NCBI RefSeq assembly: GCF_009711135.1
Contig: NZ_WMIC01000001.1
Location: 62,001-126,000 of the forward strand
Source of the DNA: Flavobacterium sp. LC2016-01
GTDB lineage: Bacteria > Bacteroidota > Bacteroidia > Flavobacteriales > Flavobacteriaceae
Length of the DNA stretch: 64,000 bases
Direction of reading: 5' to 3'
Shown here: positions 46,012 to 53,167 of the stretch, one piece after another
Numbering within the stretch: position 1 is the stretch's first letter
Layout of the letters: each line of letters begins with the position of its first letter
Made by a program: the position numbers and the translations under genes
Notes under the pieces: model-generated
The model's database searches: none
What the model was told of the DNA's origin: nothing
What the model saw: only the letters and a program-made list of their open reading frames with translations

Positions 46012-47184
46012 ATGAATTTATCTAAAACCAATGTCTTGTTTATGGCAGTTTGCACTGGTCTTATAGTTGCAAATCTTTATTACTGCCAGCCTTTGATTGT
46101 TTTAATTGCCAACGAATTTAAAATTCCCGAAGCCAGCGCCGGAACAATAACGTACCTGACGCAGGCAGGTTATGCGATTGGTCTTTTTTTTATGGTACCG
46201 CTTGGTGACAAATTAGAACGTAAAAAGCAAATTTTGATCACCACTTTTGCTTCTGTAATCGCGCTCTTGATTGCTGCAACAGCCAAAAGTTTTTTTATTT
46301 TGCAAATCGCTTCTTTACTGATCGGAATCACGTCGATCGTGCCACAGCTTATTTTGCCTTTGGCAGCGTCATTAAGTACGCCAGAACAGCGAGGAAAAGT
46401 TATTGGAACAATTATGAGCGGTTTATTGGTCGGGATTTTGCTTTCCAGAACTTTAAGCGGACTTATAGGCCAAGTTTTAGGCTGGAGATCGATGTTTTAT
46501 ATCGCCGCTGGAATTTGTCTTTTGATCTTTTTTGTAATCCAAAATAAATTCCCAGTTAATAAACCTCAGTTTCAAGGAACTTACGGGCAATTGATTCAAT
46601 CTTTATTTACACTTATAAAAACACAGCCGGTTTTGCGTGAAGCCACAGCAATCAATGTTTTCAGTTTTGCTCAATTTGGCGCTTTCTGGACAACAATGGT
46701 TTTATTGCTTTCAGGCGAACCGTTTCATTTTAACAGTGCCACAATTGGTTTATTCGGAATTGTAGGGGCTTCTGGAGCTTTGGCGGCGCCTTTGGTTGGT
46801 AAAATTGGCGACAAAGGAAATTCGAGAATTGCAGTTGGTTATGGCTGTTTATTAATCTTAATAAGCTTTCTGATTTTTTATTTTTCGATAGAAAGCGTAA
46901 TCGGAATTGCGATTGGGATTGTATTTATTGATATAGGAATTCAGGGCGTTCATATTTCAAATCAAACCAGAGTTTACTCGTTATTGCCAGAAGCAAGAAA
47001 CAGATTAAATACGGTATTTATGTCGTTTAGTTTTTTAGGAACTGCTGCTGGATCTGCATACGGATTGTTGCTTTGGAAACTGGGCGGGTGGCATGCAGTT
47101 GCTCTTGGATGTGTTGGCTTATCAGCATTGGCATTTATTGTTTACGGACTTACTTATAAATCTAAAAATAGAAAGACAAATTGA
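46012..47184 (+). CDS. MFS transporter (DHA1-like)
   Basis: 390 residues, about 12 membrane segments. NLYYCQPLIVLIANEF and SAGTITYLTQAGYAIGLFF at the start and the loop PLGDKLERKKQI (MFS motif A) place it in the DHA1 drug/metabolite efflux group, like the YnfM/arabinose-efflux-type permeases. Inner membrane, proton-coupled exporter; substrate unknown. The -7 box sits directly before the ATG. No regulator is adjacent. Confidence 0.88.
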   Translation: MNLSKTNVLFMAVCTGLIVANLYYCQPLIVLIANEFKIPEASAGTITYLTQAGYAIGLFFMVPLGDKLERKKQILITTFASVIALLIAATAKSFFILQIASLLIGITSIVPQLILPLAASLSTPEQRGKVIGTIMSGLLVGILLSRTLSGLIGQVLGWRSMFYIAAGICLLIFFVIQNKFPVNKPQFQGTYGQLIQSLFTLIKTQPVLREATAINVFSFAQFGAFWTTMVLLLSGEPFHFNSATIGLFGIVGASGALAAPLVGKIGDKGNSRIAVGYGCLLILISFLIFYFSIESVIGIAIGIVFIDIGIQGVHISNQTRVYSLLPEARNRLNTVFMSFSFLGTAAGSAYGLLLWKLGGWHAVALGCVGLSALAFIVYGLTYKSKNRKTN

Positions 47185-47199
47185 TAAACAATTAATTTG

Positions 47200-47207
47200 T
47201 AAATTTG
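47200..47207 (+). promoter_or_regulatory. promoter of the cyclophilin-FKBP gene
   Basis: TAAATTTG at 47200-47207 with TTG at 47181-47183, spaced as the Bacteroidota -33/-7 pair. Leader about 20 bases to the ATG at 47233. Confidence 0.65.
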
Positions 47208-47232
47208 CATTCGAATAAAAAAAAATACAACA

Positions 47233-48165
47233 ATGGAAAACGGAATATACGCTAAATTCAATACTAGCAAAGGTTCGATTTTAGTAAAATTGACACACGA
47301 TTTGACACCAGGAACTGTAGGAAACTTTGTAGCTCTTGCAGAAGGAAATATGGAAAATAAAGTGAAACCTCAAGGACAAAAATTCTATGATGGATTGAAC
47401 TTTCACAGAGTAATTGCTGATTTTATGATTCAGGGAGGATGTCCAAAAGGAACTGGAACTGGAGATCCTGGATATAAATTTGATGATGAATTTCACCCAA
47501 CTTTAAAACACGATCGTCCAGGCGTTTTATCTATGGCAAATTCAGGACCTGGAAGCAATGGTTCTCAATTTTTCATTACTCACGTTCCAACTCCTTGGTT
47601 AGACGGAAAACACAGTGTTTTTGGATATGTTGTTGAAGGACAAGATGTTGTTGATGCTGTTGCTCAAGGTGATGCTCTTGAAACTTTAGAAATTATCAGA
47701 GTGGGTGAGGAAGCTCAAAAATTTAATGCTATTGAGGCTTTTATTGGTTTAAAAGGTGCTCGTCTAAAACGTGAAGCAGCTTTAAAAGCAGAATCTGAAG
47801 CAAAAATGGAACAATTAGCTGCTGGTTTTGATAAAACAGAAAGCGGTTTACGTTACAAAATGATTCAAAAAGGTGAAGGCAAAAGAGCTGAAGCAGGAAA
47901 AACAGTTTCGGTTCACTATGAAGGTTCTTTAGAAAACGGAAAAGTTTTTGATTCTTCTTACCCAAGAAAAAAACCAATCGAATTTAAATTAGGAGTTGGT
48001 CAGGTTATAGAAGGATGGGATGAAGGTATCGCTTTATTGCAAGTTGGAGACAAAGCTCGTTTTGTAATTCCTTCTGATTTAGGTTACGGACCATCAGGTG
48101 CTGGAGGAGTTATCCCACCAAACGCAACTTTGATTTTTGACGTTGAATTAATGGACGTTAAATAA
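47233..48165 (+). CDS. cyclophilin-FKBP fusion peptidyl-prolyl isomerase
   Basis: 310 residues with two unrelated prolyl isomerase domains. Residues 1-155 are a cyclophilin: [14 protein letters not shown] (catalytic Arg), [29 protein letters not shown]. Residues 205-310 are an [58 protein letters not shown] helical linker (about 160-200, Lys/Glu/Ala-rich) joins them. No signal peptide, so cytoplasmic. Dual-family immunophilins of this order are known in Flavobacterium. It assists protein folding; clients unknown. Strong promoter and terminator. Confidence 0.95.
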   Translation: MENGIYAKFNTSKGSILVKLTHDLTPGTVGNFVALAEGNMENKVKPQGQKFYDGLNFHRVIADFMIQGGCPKGTGTGDPGYKFDDEFHPTLKHDRPGVLSMANSGPGSNGSQFFITHVPTPWLDGKHSVFGYVVEGQDVVDAVAQGDALETLEIIRVGEEAQKFNAIEAFIGLKGARLKREAALKAESEAKMEQLAAGFDKTESGLRYKMIQKGEGKRAEAGKTVSVHYEGSLENGKVFDSSYPRKKPIEFKLGVGQVIEGWDEGIALLQVGDKARFVIPSDLGYGPSGAGGVIPPNATLIFDVELMDVK

Positions 48166-48200
48166 GAATACAAAAACAATTTAGTATTGTTTTAAATAGT

Positions 48201-48233
48201 AATCCCATATGCTGCGGCATATGGGATTTTTTT
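48201..48233 (+). terminator. terminator of the cyclophilin-FKBP gene
   Basis: AATCCCATATGC (48201-48212) pairs with GCATATGGGATT around TGCG, followed by a T run. Confidence 0.9.
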
Positions 48234-48265
48234 ATATTTACTTAAAATAAAAACAAACCAAAGCA

Positions 48266-48574
48266 ATGAAATCAAAAATTTTAGTTTTAACCGCAGCAGT
48301 GTTGCTATTAGCTTCTTGCGGTACAAAAAAAGCGCCAGCAGCTCCAGCTGCGCCTGCAGTAACTGAAACTGCAAAAGCAAAGGAATTAACTCCTGAACTT
48401 GCTGCAGGGAAAAGCTTATATGAAAACAGTTGTGCAAGATGTCATAAGTTATATGAGCCTACAAAATTTACGAAAGAAGAATGGCAGCCAATCTTAGTCC
48501 GTATGCAGAAAAAAGCAAAACTGGACGATACTAATATGGCTTCAATAACAAACTATATTCATTCGCAGTTGTAA
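48266..48574 (+). CDS. c-type cytochrome lipoprotein
   Basis: 102 residues. Lipoprotein signal MKSKILVLTAAVLLLASCG (lipobox LASC, Cys18) and an Ala/Pro/Lys linker. The cytochrome c motif is CARCH (about 56-60), with a Met as likely sixth ligand in VRMQKKAK. A small membrane-anchored electron carrier facing the periplasm. It stands alone between two terminators, so its redox partner is not evident from context. Confidence 0.9.
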   Translation: MKSKILVLTAAVLLLASCGTKKAPAAPAAPAVTETAKAKELTPELAAGKSLYENSCARCHKLYEPTKFTKEEWQPILVRMQKKAKLDDTNMASITNYIHSQL

Positions 48575-48595
48575 TTTGCATTTGAAAAAATCATA

Positions 48596-48636
48596 AAAAA
48601 AACTATTCAGTAATTGTATTGAATAGTTTTTTTTTT
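48596..48636 (+). terminator. terminator of the cytochrome c gene
   Basis: AAACTATTCA pairs with TGAATAGTTT around a 10-base loop and is followed by a T run to 48636. Confidence 0.85.
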
Positions 48637-48646
48637 CAGACAGATA

Positions 48647-48678
48647 TAAAAAAACACCTTCACATAAATGAGGTGTTT
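48647..48678 (-). terminator. terminator of the GreA/Rnk-like gene
   Basis: AAACACCT (48652-48659) pairs with AGGTGTTT (48671-48678), with T on the minus strand after it. It is 7 bases beyond the stop codon. Confidence 0.8.
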
Positions 48679-48684
48679 AAAAGT

Positions 48685-49080
48685 TTATGAAGTAGGTACT
48701 TCAGCATTATTAACTGCAATGATTTTTAAAGTTTTAATTCCGGCAGGCAATTCCCAATCGACTTGATCATTTTCTTTAAAACCAATGATGGCAACGCTTA
48801 AAGGCGCGAGAATCGAAATTTTAGATTCTTTTAAATCGGCAGATGAAGGAAGAACAATTTGTATTGTCATTTGTTTCTTGGCGTTAACATCTTCAATGGT
48901 TACAAAAGAATTGATTCTGATAACCGATGGATCTAAATCGCTTTCCTTGCTTATAACCGCTCTATCCAACTCTTGTGAAAGTTGATTGGCTTCTTTAGCA
49001 TTTGTTGAATTTTTACTTTTTAAAATCAATTCTCTTAAAAATTGATATTCTGATTTAGTGAAAGTTGGGATAGGTTTCAT
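48685..49080 (-). CDS. GreA/GreB-family (Rnk-like) factor
   Basis: 131 residues. An N-terminal helical part (FTKSEYQFLRELILKSKNS) is followed by a C-terminal GreA/B-like domain (about 50-125: VIRINSFVTIEDVNAKKQM, SKISILAPLSVAIIGF, GIKTLKIIAV). The short coiled coil is more like Rnk than GreA, which has a long one reaching the RNA polymerase active site. It probably binds RNA polymerase through the secondary channel. Cytoplasmic, monocistronic. Confidence 0.85.
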   Translation of the reverse strand: MKPIPTFTKSEYQFLRELILKSKNSTNAKEANQLSQELDRAVISKESDLDPSVIRINSFVTIEDVNAKKQMTIQIVLPSSADLKESKISILAPLSVAIIGFKENDQVDWELPAGIKTLKIIAVNNAEVPTS

Positions 49081-49251
49081 ATCTGTTTGAGTTTATTATT
49101 GTTTTTTTTGAATGATTTTTTCTTCTTTTAGAGAGATAAAGCAAGCCATTTCAGAACCTTTAAAAAGGTCGAAATTTTGAAATGCTTAAATGGGGGAAAA
49201 CAAAAAAATATCTGACCAAAATTTGATTTTGTCAAATAAAATAAAGTTTAA

Positions 49252-49437
49252 AAAAAATGTAAATCCTCCGCCTGAAAGAAGAAATGAAATAGACGGAGGC
49301 CTAATTAATAAAGGCCTTACTATGTGAAATAAATACAGCCGAAAGCGGTTTTCTTGGAGAAGAAAACAGTAATGCCGAAACTGTAAATAGTATTAGAGTG
49401 CTCACAATGAGTAATTTTTGCTTGTTTCACAAAGATA
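49252..49437 (-). other. candidate small transcript or microprotein unit
   Basis: On the minus strand a TATCTTTG box (49430-49437) is followed by about 165 bases and a hairpin with CCTCCG (49265-49270) and CGGAGG (49294-49299), then a T run near 49252. A nested stem AGGCCT/AGGCCT lies at 49297-49317. A GTG-initiated frame of 36 codons (49430 to stop 49320) fills most of it (KQAKITHCEHSN, IYSFGITVFFSKKTA) but begins inside the box, so it may not be translated. The CCGAAAGCGG word is shared with 10680-10700. Confidence 0.35.
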
Positions 49438-49488
49438 ACAAACTTTTTTGAAAGTTTACTTCCATTTAATTTCTGTTAAAAAAATAGC

Positions 49489-49525
49489 GCAAGAAAGAAT
49501 TCTTACGCTGCTTGATTTTTTTTTT
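49489..49525 (+). repeat. hairpin with T run
   Basis: GCG-AAGAA and TTCTT-CGC words at 49488-49510 can pair, and a run of T at 49517-49525 follows. No plus-strand gene ends here, so it may be a terminator relic. The rest of 49081-49669 holds no gene apart from the candidate unit at 49252. Confidence 0.4.
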
Positions 49526-49576
49526 TGCCAAAGATTACGAGATTAAAATGATTTACAAAAATGCGTTAAAAAAAAC

Positions 49577-49647
49577 TCCCGCAGATTGTGCAGATTATTT
49601 CTTTGAAAGTTTAAAAAAAATCTACCAAATCTGCACAATCTGCGGGA
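49577..49647. repeat. 21-bp perfect inverted repeat, GCAGATT words
   Basis: The arms 49577-49597 and 49627-49647 are exact inverted copies. Each contains the word GCAGATT twice (CTCCCGCAGATT, GTGCAGATT). It lies 22 bases past the stop of the hydrolase gene and may end its transcript. Confidence 0.75.
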
Positions 49648-49669
49648 GCTATTTGATCAATAGATTTGT

Positions 49670-50563
49670 TTACGAATTTAAAAATTCAACTAGATCTTTG
49701 TTTAATCTGTCTTTTTCGGTATAAAATAAGCCATGTGGTGCGCCTTCATAAGCAATGAAAGTATTGTTTTCTATTGCTTTTGCTGTTTTTTCTGAACTGA
49801 TTTCAATAGGAACATTTTTATCATCGGTTCCATGAATTATCAAAGTTGGAACTTTAATAGTGTGAAGTTCATCTCTAAAATCGGTCGTATTTAAAGATTC
49901 AGCACATTGCAAAGTAGCTCTTGGCGAAGCTACAGCACATAAATTTCTGTAATATTCCAACAAAGGCGTACTTAGAGGTTTATTGATGATATTTACCCCA
50001 AAAAAGATTTTGCCAAAATTATCTAGAAAACCAATTCTGTCTTCTTTGATTGAAGCTGCTGTTGTTTCGCTTTTTTCTTTTGGGCGCCCTTCAGGATTGT
50101 CTTCCGTTTTTAATAAAAATGGAATTATAGAAGAAATCAAAACTGCTTTTGTAACGCCTTTTCCCTGATGTCTGCTAAAATAACGTACTACTTCTCCGCC
50201 ACCCATAGAAAAGCCTACTAAAGTTACATCTTCTAACTGCAGCTGTTCAATGATTTCGCTCAAATCATCAGTCAAAGTATCATAATCGTAACCATCCCAA
50301 GGCTGAGATGATTTACCAAAACCACGGCGGTCATAAGCAATTACCCTGTAATTATTCTGAACCAGAAATTCGATTTGATACTCCCACATTTCGTTTGAAA
50401 GCGGCCAGCCATGAATTAAAATTACTGGTTTTCCTTTCCCATAATCTTTTACATAAAGCTTTACATTCTTTGCAGTTTCAATATATTTATCGCTATTTGA
50501 TTTATTAACCTCAAAATCGAAATCTTTTAGAGAAATACCAGGAGCTATTACACTATTTTCCAT
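49670..50563 (-). CDS. alpha/beta hydrolase, chloroperoxidase-like
   Basis: 297 residues. The group is that of cofactor-free haloperoxidases/arylesterases: VILIHGWPLSNEMWEYQ (oxyanion), AYDRRGFGKSSQPWDGYDYD, nucleophile elbow GFSMGGGEVVRY, acid in IHGTDDKNVPIE and His in EGAPHGLFY. An N-terminal extension of about 40 residues precedes the fold, and no signal peptide is clear. The physiological reaction is probably ester hydrolysis. Confidence 0.88.
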   Translation of the reverse strand: MENSVIAPGISLKDFDFEVNKSNSDKYIETAKNVKLYVKDYGKGKPVILIHGWPLSNEMWEYQIEFLVQNNYRVIAYDRRGFGKSSQPWDGYDYDTLTDDLSEIIEQLQLEDVTLVGFSMGGGEVVRYFSRHQGKGVTKAVLISSIIPFLLKTEDNPEGRPKEKSETTAASIKEDRIGFLDNFGKIFFGVNIINKPLSTPLLEYYRNLCAVASPRATLQCAESLNTTDFRDELHTIKVPTLIIHGTDDKNVPIEISSEKTAKAIENNTFIAYEGAPHGLFYTEKDRLNKDLVEFLNS

Positions 50564-50663
50564 TTTATATGTTTTTACTGTTAGTTCATTAATCTGTCTA
50601 GTAAAATTAAATGTGACATCAGAAAAACTAATTATAGAATTAGTGCAATTCGTTACAAAATTA

Positions 50664-50671
50664 TAGGTTTG
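50664..50671 (+). promoter_or_regulatory. -7 box of csaA
   Basis: TAGGTTTG fits TAnnTTTG, 24 bases upstream of the csaA ATG. Confidence 0.6.
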
Positions 50672-50695
50672 TAAATAAACTAGATAGCTTACAAA

Positions 50696-51031
50696 ATGGA
50701 TTTAACTTGGAATGAATTTGAAAGAACTGATATGCGCATTGGAACCATTGTTGAGGTAAATGATTTTCCCGAAGCAAGAAAACCCGCATTTCAATTAACA
50801 ATAGATTTTGGTTCTGAAATTGGAATCAGAAAATCATCGGCACAAATTACTAAACGCTACAAAAAAGAAGATTTAGTGAATAGGCAGATTGTTGCGGTAG
50901 TAAATTTTCCGAAGAAACAAATCGGAAAATTCATGAGTGAATGCCTAGTTCTTGGTGCTGTAGGAGAGGAGGGAGATGTTATTTTATTAGCGCCCGATTT
51001 TAAGATAGATAATGGACTTAGAATAGGGTGA
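50696..51031 (+). CDS. csaA: CsaA, tRNA-binding domain protein
   Basis: 111 residues, the size of CsaA. Single EMAP/Trbp111-type OB fold: FERTDMRIGTIVEVNDFPEA, KPAFQLTIDFG, ITKRYKKEDLVNRQIVAVVNF, and the family's GKFMSECLVLGA. CsaA is a dimeric tRNA-binding and chaperone-like protein linked to protein secretion in Bacillus. Cytoplasmic. Monocistronic, followed by a word-built hairpin. Confidence 0.94.
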   Translation: MDLTWNEFERTDMRIGTIVEVNDFPEARKPAFQLTIDFGSEIGIRKSSAQITKRYKKEDLVNRQIVAVVNFPKKQIGKFMSECLVLGAVGEEGDVILLAPDFKIDNGLRIG

Positions 51032-51038
51032 TTAGTAT

Positions 51039-51109
51039 TCAGTGTTCAGGTTTTTAGTGTTCAGTCTTAAAATGAAGAAACAACTGAACACTAAAAACCT
51101 GAACACTGA
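51039..51109. repeat. 27-bp perfect inverted repeat, AGTGTTCAG words
   Basis: The arms 51039-51065 and 51083-51109 are exact inverted copies, each with the word AGTGTTCAG twice separated by GTTTTT. Outer imperfect copies (GATTAGTATTCAGT at 51030, CTGAACACTAATTAC at 51128) extend the fold. It separates convergent genes csaA and the RBBP9-like hydrolase. Confidence 0.85.
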
Positions 51110-51138
51110 TCACTTTTAGAAGGTATGCTGAACACTAA

Positions 51139-51687
51139 TTACTTTTCTATACTAGCGATCAACTGATTCAAAATAACCTGTCCTTCTTCCCAGTACTTTA
51201 AATCAGAATCAGAGTTGATGTGGCCTTGCTTTCCAACGTTTACAAAATCACTTCCCCATTTTTCGGCGAAATATTGTTTTCTTTCGAAAGAAGCATAAGG
51301 ATCATTTTCGCTGGCAACAACTATTGATGGGAATGGTAATTTATAAAGAGGCATTGGCGAAAAATTCCGGATAATATCTGGCGTATGCTCAGGTGAATCA
51401 ACATCAGCAGGCGCGACCAATAATGCGCCGATAATATTTTTGTTTGAATTGTTTTCGGCCCAATGCAGTACTAGAGAAACCGCCAGACTGTGCGCCACTA
51501 AAATTGTCGGGTTTTCAAGTTTCGCAACTTCTTCGTTTAAACGTGAAATCCAGTCTTCGAGAAGCGGTTCATCCCAATTGTCTTGAACTAAGCGAATAGA
51601 ATTTTTAAATTTCTCATGCCAAAAGGTCTGCCAGTGTTTGTCGCCAGAATTTCCTAATCCGGGTAAAATCAATAATTGTGTGTCCAT
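51139..51687 (-). CDS. RBBP9/YdeN-family alpha/beta hydrolase
   Basis: 182 residues, small hydrolase of the RBBP9/YdeN group: LLILPGLGNSGDKHWQTFW at the start, nucleophile Ser in LVAHSLAVSLV (HSLA), acid in ASENDPYASF and His in GKQGHINSDS. RBBP9-type serine hydrolases in bacteria are of unknown physiological substrate. Cytoplasmic. It is 21 bases downstream of another hydrolase gene in the same direction. Confidence 0.9.
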   Translation of the reverse strand: MDTQLLILPGLGNSGDKHWQTFWHEKFKNSIRLVQDNWDEPLLEDWISRLNEEVAKLENPTILVAHSLAVSLVLHWAENNSNKNIIGALLVAPADVDSPEHTPDIIRNFSPMPLYKLPFPSIVVASENDPYASFERKQYFAEKWGSDFVNVGKQGHINSDSDLKYWEEGQVILNQLIASIEK

Positions 51688-51708
51688 TGCCGTGGATTTT
51701 TATTGTGT

Positions 51709-52539
51709 TTATTTTTGTGTTTGTTTTTCTTTTAAAATTCGGGTTATCTCATTAATAAGAAGTGGAAAACCAGGTTCCGTCATTCCGTGACCGTAACCGT
51801 CTAATTCATAAAGTTTGGTTTGTTTATGGCCTTTTAGTTTCATCATGCGCGCCATATATGCGTTTTCTTCATATCGGCCTAACATTTCAAGTTCGCGGTC
51901 GCCGGTAATTAGCAGAAGTGGAGGAGCATCAGCACGAACATAAAAAAGTGGCGCATAAGCATCAATTGTTGGCGTTGTATCTGGAATTCCGTTTTCTCTC
52001 CTAATTTCAAAATGTGTAATACATTGCCCGCTAAACGGAATAAGGCCAGCGATTTTATTGGCATCAATTCCTTCTTTTTGAAGCCATTTTTTATCCAGTC
52101 CAGTCATTAAGGCTAAATAACCGCCAGCAGAATGTCCCGAAACGAAAATCTGCGAAGGATCACCTCCATAAGTAGAAATATTGTTAAAAGCCCATGCAAT
52201 TGCAGCGGCCGCATCTTCAATCGCTTTTTCTGCTTTTACTTTCGGCGAAAGCCTGTAATTAACACCAATAATGGCAAACCCTTTATTTTTTAAAGCTTCT
52301 GGAATTTCTTTGCTTCCGCCAGTTAATCCACCGCCGTGAAACCAAATTATAGTAGCAAAGTTTTTAGTGTTTTTTGGAAAATAGATATCTAAAACACATC
52401 TTTCGTTAATGTAACTGTCAGATTTATTGACTGTGGCATTATAATACTGAATATTCGATTTAGTGTCGTATTCTAATTTTTGAGAAAATGAAGAAGCAGT
52501 AATAAAAAGGAAAGCAAATAAGAGAACTAGTTTTTTCAT
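51709..52539 (-). CDS. exported alpha/beta hydrolase, BD-FAE/lipase-like
   Basis: 276 residues with a signal peptide (MKKLVLLFAFLFITASSFSQ). The fold has the HGGG oxyanion motif in IWFHGGGLTGGSKE, nucleophile Ser in VSGHSAGGYLALM, Asp in LITGDRELE and His in DGYGHGMTEP. It is like the HSL-type esterases and the BD-FAE family. Probably periplasmic esterase. Operon with the RBBP9-like gene. Confidence 0.9.
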   Translation of the reverse strand: MKKLVLLFAFLFITASSFSQKLEYDTKSNIQYYNATVNKSDSYINERCVLDIYFPKNTKNFATIIWFHGGGLTGGSKEIPEALKNKGFAIIGVNYRLSPKVKAEKAIEDAAAAIAWAFNNISTYGGDPSQIFVSGHSAGGYLALMTGLDKKWLQKEGIDANKIAGLIPFSGQCITHFEIRRENGIPDTTPTIDAYAPLFYVRADAPPLLLITGDRELEMLGRYEENAYMARMMKLKGHKQTKLYELDGYGHGMTEPGFPLLINEITRILKEKQTQK

Positions 52540-52549
52540 TTTCTTTTGA

Positions 52550-52651
52550 AGTTATTTGTTAAAAGTTATATGTTAAAAGTGGAAGAAACTTAGCATTTAT
52601 CATAAATCAACATCGTCATTTTACGTTTAACTTTTAACTTCTAACGTTTAA
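52550..52651. repeat. word-built inverted repeat, GTTAAAAG words
   Basis: GTTATTTGTTAAAAG and TTATATGTTAAAAGT (52550-52579) are followed by inverted copies ACGTTTAACTTTTAAC and TTCTAACGTTTAAC (52622-52651). It lies upstream of the esterase gene and past the PUR-domain gene stop by about 80 bases. Confidence 0.6.
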
Positions 52652-52729
52652 CCATTGGCATAAATATATAAAAAAAGTCCAAAATGCTGGACAAATTGGA
52701 CTCGTACTTTTTTAAAAAGCTATTTGGGA

Positions 52730-53113
52730 CTAAATATCGTCAAAATCAATATCAGTAAAACTAGATCTTTGCCCTTCAGGTTTGTCAGAACCGTATTCTT
52801 TTTTAAAATCTTTTTGGTGTCTTTCAGAGATTACTTCTTCGCCTTTGTGGTTCAAGACGTATGAAGTCATTTCTTCTAGTATTTCAGCAAATGCACTAAA
52901 ATCTTCTTTGTACAAGTAAATTTTGTGTTTTTTAAAATGAAAAGAACCATCTTCTTCAGTAAATTTTTTACTTTCGGTAATCGTGATGTAATAATCGTCA
53001 GCTTTGGTAGCTCTCACATCAAAGAAATAAGTTCTTCTTCCTGCTCGTAATACTTTAGAAAAAATCTCTTCTTTTTCTAACATGTCATTTTCTCTCATAA
53101 TACGTTCTATCAT
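52730..53113 (-). CDS. PUR-domain protein (DUF3276)
   Basis: 127 residues. A single PUR-alpha-like repeat: EEIFSKVLRAGRRTYFFDVR, ADDYYITITESKKF, FHFKKHKIYLYKEDFSAF, then an acidic disordered C-terminus ending FTDIDFDDI. PUR proteins bind single-stranded DNA or RNA as dimers; the bacterial ones are of unknown role. Starts at ATG 53113 or Met 7/11 downstream. Cytoplasmic; follows the ABC exporter by 54 bases. Confidence 0.88.
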   Translation of the reverse strand: MIERIMRENDMLEKEEIFSKVLRAGRRTYFFDVRATKADDYYITITESKKFTEEDGSFHFKKHKIYLYKEDFSAFAEILEEMTSYVLNHKGEEVISERHQKDFKKEYGSDKPEGQRSSFTDIDFDDI

Positions 53114-53167
53114 TTTTTGGAATTAATAGTAATCAAAAATCATAAAAAATTATCTATTACACAACAA

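Noticed and set aside
49512..49724. A 70-codon plus-strand frame near 49.5 kb
   Set aside because: It reads across the 21-bp inverted repeat and the end of the hydrolase gene on the other strand.
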